Part shown: piece by piece, positions 58,856 through 64,000 of the stretch
Layout of the letters: the number at the start of each line of letters is the position of its first letter
Position numbering within the stretch: position 1 is the stretch's first letter
Source: Heliocidaris tuberculata
Lineage: Eukaryota; Echinodermata; Echinoidea; Camarodonta; Echinometridae
Length of the DNA stretch: 64,000 nt
Assembly: GCA_025618425.1 (NCBI GenBank)
Contig: CM046832.1
Location: 58,528,087 to 58,592,086, forward strand
Direction: 5' to 3'
The notes under the pieces: model-generated
Databases searched by the model: none
Seen by the model: the letters and a program-made list of their open reading frames with translations, nothing else
What the model was told of the DNA's origin: nothing
Program-made: the position numbers and the translations under genes

Positions 58856-60059
58856 CAGGAGGCCTAGATGAAAAGCATGATGGTCATGATGAAAATCTTT
58901 CTGAGGAGGATATGATATACAGGTTCACCTGGTGTCTCAAAGGGCTTGAAGGTGACGTCCATCCTTATAGCCTATATTTTTATTCAACTGAAGAAGGTTC
59001 CTCGTGGACAAATCCTCCTTTGAACAAATTTTCGACAGTGAGTGATTTAAAAAAAAGTGGACTCTTTTCACAACCGTTCTTTTCTTGAAGGAAACGCTGT
59101 GGTACTTGTGAAATCAGTGTATTTCTTTTGTCATGTTTGTGGTTCGCAGTATACAAACAACTTCATCTTCGACAAGACTGTAACAAACAAACCTTGCGGA
59201 TTTCACTTGTTTGTGGGCAGCTTTCAAATCTTTTGCAGGTGGATTTCTTTTTTGATAGTGCACTGTCGCATGAAGAGACCTAACGACAATTTGACCCCCC
59301 CCCCCCCCTCTCTCTCTCTCTCGTGAATAAATGCATTACAACGGCTTTTAGTGAATCGTCTGGAAAATGATGACTGAAGATTAAAATTTACTTCCGCATT
59401 TATTTGCACCTCACATCAATACTGTACATCCTTCATGGAATTTTAGGAGCAACTGATCATTTTGCAGATTATACTCAGCACAATTGTTTTCAATGGTTTT
59501 TGTTTTGTTTTGCAAAATAACCACGACAACCTTTATAAAAATAGAGGCATTGAATGTTGTTTTTTTTATTCTCCATGCATGGGTGGTGATTGGTTTTCAA
59601 ATACATTTACGTTGCCTGTGACAAGACAATGTTTCTCCCAGTTTACCTTCTACATGATTTTAATTAATAATAGTTTATACTAATGTGCATTAAATCCTAG
59701 TCCTTTTCCTCCTCTTCCTCCCCGCTTTCTCTTTATCGTTTTTTCCCCCTCTCCTCTTTTAAACCAATCTCTATCTTTCCTCTTTTCTGATTTAGATTTC
59801 CGTATCATTCACTATGAAAATATGATTCAGTACGACACAACAAGGCATTCCAATCAGTGATATAGATTCCAAACGTACTCTGGCGAGTTCAGGCAATATA
59901 GAGAACCAGCCGTTTCCATGACAACAGCATGGAACCTGGTTACAATTAATCAAAACTTGACACCCTAGCATGATAGATATGGGAAAATTTTAACTCCAAT
60001 ACATATCGCAATTCTTGCTAACAAACTTTGCCTTTTCCTTGTACCATCAATATTACCTT
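58856..60059. other. Intergenic sequence
   Basis: A poly-C/CT tract is at 59296-59322. No gene is recognised. Confidence 0.4.
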
Positions 60060-60352
60060 ATCACAACTGTGAAGAAAAGACAGCTGCAGTGGTTTGTTCA
60101 TGTAACTATAGATGGAAAAATAGCTTGGCAAACACCATCTTGCAAGGAGGAATCAATTAATGGCAGAAGAAAAAGGAACAGACCGACTAAGACCTGGACT
60201 GATAACTTAAAGCAGTGGACAGGGATGTCTCTGAGCAGCTAACTAGAACAGCTGCTGAAGCCAGAAAGTTATGGAGAACCTGTGTCTCAAGATCAATCAC
60301 ATTGTCGACCCAACGGCCTCCAAGTTATGGGACACAGACAGATAGATAGATA
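60060..60352 (+). pseudogene. LINE reverse-transcriptase C-terminal fragment
   Basis: Reads TVKKRQLQWFVHVT, then INGRRKRNRPTKTWTDNLKQW. After a one-base frameshift near 60235 it continues as EQLTRTAAEARKLWR. This is the typical closing segment of endonuclease-type LINE polymerases ('RRLQWFGHVxR...GRRxRGRPxxTWxDxI...A.DRxxWR'). A GATA-type tail (60336-60352) ends it. 5'-truncated and frameshifted. Confidence 0.75.
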
Positions 60353-60676
60353 GATCAATATTATGTAGTTCGTGTAGTTACCCCCCCCCCCCCACACACA
60401 CACGCAATAACTTAAGGGGTGTCTCATAGATAGTGTATGTATTAGGGATGTGGGACCAAATTCGTTGACAGATTTTCCAACTGCCAGTGTAAATGTATGT
60501 ACAAAAAAGTTCTTATTAATGACTTCTGAAGAAAAAAAAATCGGGAAAGTTTTACAATATGTTTTATTATATTATATTATATGAGATGGTCATGTCCCCC
60601 ATCCCAGCGACGTTACAGCTTTGGCTTCAGCATCCTATCGACGTGGTATACAGATGCTTTAGGTTGATCTTGATCT
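60353..60676. other. Intergenic sequence
   Basis: Short poly-C and A runs only; nothing recognised. Confidence 0.4.
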
Positions 60677-60895
60677 TTAGTATTCTCTCTCTTTAAAAAA
60701 AAAAAAGAATTTTCATTCTATTATTACTCCCCCGGGAGTCACGTCCGTGATCACTTGTTTAGGAGTGAATATCTAATAAAAATCGAGCGCTCTCTAAAAA
60801 AGAAAAGAGGGACTTTACATTCTCTTTTCAGTCTATTTCCAGTCCCCGGGGAGGGACGTCAGTGATCACTCGATTTTTTTTTCTTAGAGAGTACT
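60677..60895. mobile_element. Possible MITE with internal repeat
   Basis: 'tagtattctctctctttaaaaa' and 'tttttcttagagagtactaa' form imperfect inverted ends. Inside, 'tcacgtccgtgatcact' and 'gacgtcagtgatcactcg' are repeated blocks around a 'ccccgggga' core. Confidence 0.45.
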
Positions 60896-61052
60896 AATTC
60901 CCATCTTACCATAAACAAACCAAAATAAACCAAATAAAGCACCAATAGTACAAATCAATATTATGGATGTGAAAGACGCCCTTAAGATGGGTTGAGCTGT
61001 GTGGCCGTTAAAAAGGGCTTCAATCATCAATGTGAATCGTTGAAAAGGGGAT

Positions 61053-61223
61053 AAAGGGCTGGTCACATTTGTCTGATAGCGATAACGATACGCCCTACTA
61101 CACGGTGTACGTGTGCGTATGCTCGTGACTGTTAATAGTATAGGCAGCCTATAGGTTGTACCTTTAATGAAATATCTCGTTATCGTGAATGCTTGTTATC
61201 GGACAAAATGTGACCAGCCTTTT
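61053..61223. mobile_element. Hairpin MITE, GGGCTGGTCACATTTGTC ends
   Basis: The left 'ggctggtcacatttgtctga' matches the complement of the right '-ggacaaaatgtgaccagcc' with one indel, and the arms continue through 'gataacga'. About 170 bp, no coding content. Confidence 0.7.
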
Positions 61224-64000
61224 ACTCGGAGTTCATGGCCCCTGGCCTGACCATATTGAATTAGAATGAATCGGATTAAATTGATAGAGATCGAAATGAA
61301 ATGTCTTAGGCTTAGATTATAATTTACTGAATCCAATTAAATAAAAGAGATTCGAGATTTACCAAATCAGAAAGAATTGAACTGAATTATTGCTACCACA
61401 GATTATTTTCATTGTTGACTGACAGACTTGTGGTTTGGCCATACTATTCTGTTTGAATCATGCAACAAATTCTTTCGCCAGACGAGTTTTGTTTAATGAT
61501 TTCTTTATCATGACCCGTATTATTTCAAATAGATCCCTTTTTATTTTTGTGAACAGGCCTCAGGAATAAATCAGGCAAAATGCCTGGCTCCGTGAGAGAT
61601 CCAGAAAAAAAAAATCCAGTTGAAGTCTTGTGGCACGCCCCATGCTAATTGGAAGCCCGTCGCAGTAATGCTTCCACTCAATCGTTCATCCGCGGTCCCG
61701 GTATTATGGGGCAACATCTGGGAATGGAATCAGCTTGGGAGAAAGGGGCACTAAATTAAGAAATAATTATGATTACTTCAGCAGGCGATTGTGATTGAAC
61801 TTGATGTTAGTCTTCCTTCCAGTCTCATTGTGAAATCAGTGTATAGTTTCTCTCATCATTCAGATCTAGGAAAATTTACCTAAAAAGAACACAGTATCCC
61901 ACTTGGCACCACAGAAATATAGATATTCAGCATTTATAATAAGTATACAGTCATCACCCATATGAGCAGGAAGCGAAGAGGACAAATTAAAATTCCGAAT
62001 CACATTTCTTTGATTCCAGGCTCTACATGAAATAGAAACGCGATGGGATCCCTTGAGATAATTAGGGTCTATTTGCAAAATAGTATAGGTCTAATTATTA
62101 ATAAATGCGGCGACTCTATAATTTCTGCACGACATCCCGATTACTTGTAGTTTGATAACACTTGTAATTAATTCATGTTATGAGCCATTGCACATCAGCA
62201 AAGGATCAGATGGTCTTGGATGGTAAATGCATGCAGGACAGTACATGGTACATGGATTAACATAAATGTATGAATATACAGGTACAATTTCGTTCAGGAG
62301 ATTGTCATGCACAGTTCCATGACTAATATCAGTTTACTCGTTTCCCTTTTTTCTTTTAATTCAGAGAGCGGGCAAAAACGGGGACCTGTTTTATAGTGAG
62401 ATTACAGCCATTCCTATTATATTTTGTTTCCTTTTGAAACATAATTTAATTTGGTCATTGGCTGCCCGAATATTGAAGGCTGCACCCCCCCCCCCCGCCC
62501 CTCCGTCATCGCCTGAATTGCCTTGTATTATTATGTCTATGACTGAGAACAAAGCAAATGCATAATTCCTCAAAGTCATTCTCGTTGAAGCATGAACCAA
62601 CAAGCATGTTGAAAGCATTAACAAATTGAAAATTAGGATTCAGTATACATTGCGAATAGATTTTCTGTCAAAACGCTGGTAAAACATTTGCATATATGGA
62701 AAATTAATGTTTTCTTGTGTAAGAGCAATCATTATTATAATGATTATGATATAATGTTTTTGTTTTCCCTGTGGGCTCAAATAAACGCCCACAGGTACAA
62801 ACGATCTACACAGTCCATTGAAATTGAAATTATCCAATGTTTGTTTGTCTTGGTTTGCTTGCCATTTATAACATACAGGTATGAAGCAACAAACATTTTT
62901 CCTGATATATCATTACAACGTATAATCTCGTATTGTCCGAGGTTATTGTCTGAACCCGCCATGGAGTCTTAAATTGATTCTGAAGTCCTTTATTACATGT
63001 TTTGGGATAGAGCAAAGTATTCATGCATGGCTTCGTTGACTTGATATCATAATGTTTAAAGTAGAGATAACAATATATTCTCGCACGGTTCTCTGCTTTC
63101 ATAATTATTATGTCAGTGATAGCGACTTGTTATCATATCATTCTTATCACATGTATATATATATATCGCGATGAGAACGTCTTGGCTCCTGTGATAACCA
63201 AAATGATATACTAGAGAAATGTATGGAGATGCATGTCTAATATTGTCCATGATTATTATTTTTTTTGGTCAACTATATACGTGTTTGTATATAACACTGG
63301 GCATTTACTCCTTCGTACTTTAGTTCCAGAACCATATTTGAAAGGAGATATGTTTCACCTCGGTTTCATCACGGTTTCAGTAAATATTTGTTTCAATGTG
63401 TATTGTTGACAGCAGACGTCACGAAGTACATTACAGGAATAATGTCTATATAAAAATATCAAATAAACATGACAGGAAAACATTATAGGTTAGCCTACAT
63501 AAAAGTTTTTCTTTTAATATTTTGTTCATTCTGTAAATATTCTTTGTAGATCCATAATGTTAATCAAAATAAGTACAAATATTTGTTTTTGCTTCAACTC
63601 CACACGGTATAATTGAAATGCATTTATCGTACAGAGCACACAATTTTCAGCATTTACTTTGAATAATTACCAACGCATAATACTATTATATGCACATTGT
63701 TTATGGAAAAATGAATAACGCACCGGGATAACAACTGAACAATGGAGGTGTAAATCATTCACATTTTCGCACACAGAAGTAATACAAACGCATTTAACAA
63801 AATGGGCATTGTGACTGGCGGTATACGTCACCGTTACTCATTATTACAATATTTTTAATTGTTCCCAATCTGCATGAAATGGCACTGGGTCGGGCAAAGG
63901 TCGGCATTATCTTATTCATGTCGTGTCGTGGCGTATATCCAGCATGGTGTGGAGTCCGTAGACCCCTTCCTCGTTTGAAGTCCCAGGAAAAGAAATTAAT
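61224..64000. other. Intergenic sequence to the window end
   Basis: AT-rich, with a poly-C run near 62487 and small TA repeats near 63150. No gene, domain-like frame or mobile element with clear ends is seen. Confidence 0.4.

Noticed and set aside
59057..59326. 89-codon frame with Cys residues as a gene
   Set aside because: No splice context, ends in a poly-C/CT tract, no recognisable motif.

Overview
This is a repeat-rich, AT-rich animal nuclear segment, most likely from an echinoderm such as a sea urchin. The reasons are spliced metazoan genes with short exons in long introns, many families of miniature inverted-repeat transposons (MITEs), CR1-like LINE remnants, a tRNA-derived SINE, long poly-G/C and GA tracts, and no operon structure. 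The species assignment is an inference, because no gene here is species-diagnostic. Most small open frames in the window are chance frames in repeats or shadows of real coding exons.

Three protein-coding genes can be supported. (1) Plus strand, 6312-13222: a nine-exon D-amino-acid/D-aspartate oxidase-like gene. All splice phases agree, giving 361 residues that end in the peroxisomal signal SKL. Several canonical catalytic segments are missing or altered, so it looks like a divergent family member or pseudoenzyme. (2) Minus strand, 22680-16267: a seven-exon REXO4-type DEDDh 3'-5' exonuclease of about 514 residues with a lysine-rich N-terminus. (3) Plus strand, 46149-48545: a 798-residue single-exon cell-surface protein with a signal peptide, three Ig-like domains, one membrane span, and a long Tyr/Asp/Pro/Gly-rich cytoplasmic tail ending in a PDZ-type motif.

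The rest is a layered record of mobile elements. From left to right: a long-TIR Tc1-like remnant (1-1037); a hAT-type MITE (1577-1859); a 1 kb Harbinger-like element that keeps a TATA box and the start of a basic reading frame, inserted in a smaller hairpin MITE (4389-5529); several MITEs in the introns of genes 1 and 2; a 3.26 kb hAT-like element with an exact 8-bp target duplication and an internal, virtually identical 1560-bp tandem duplication (24433-27693); a decayed CR1-like LINE split by a SINE (28207-31413); two satellite arrays of a ~236/225-bp repeat in opposite orientation around a 2.1 kb spacer (32098-38135), a foldback-like structure; two nested, oppositely oriented LINE 3' ends (40113-41510); and further MITEs and LINE scraps downstream of gene 3.

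I see no CRISPR array, rRNA gene or functional tRNA. Exon boundaries come from reading splice sites and phase only. Expression, orthology and element family names need outside data.
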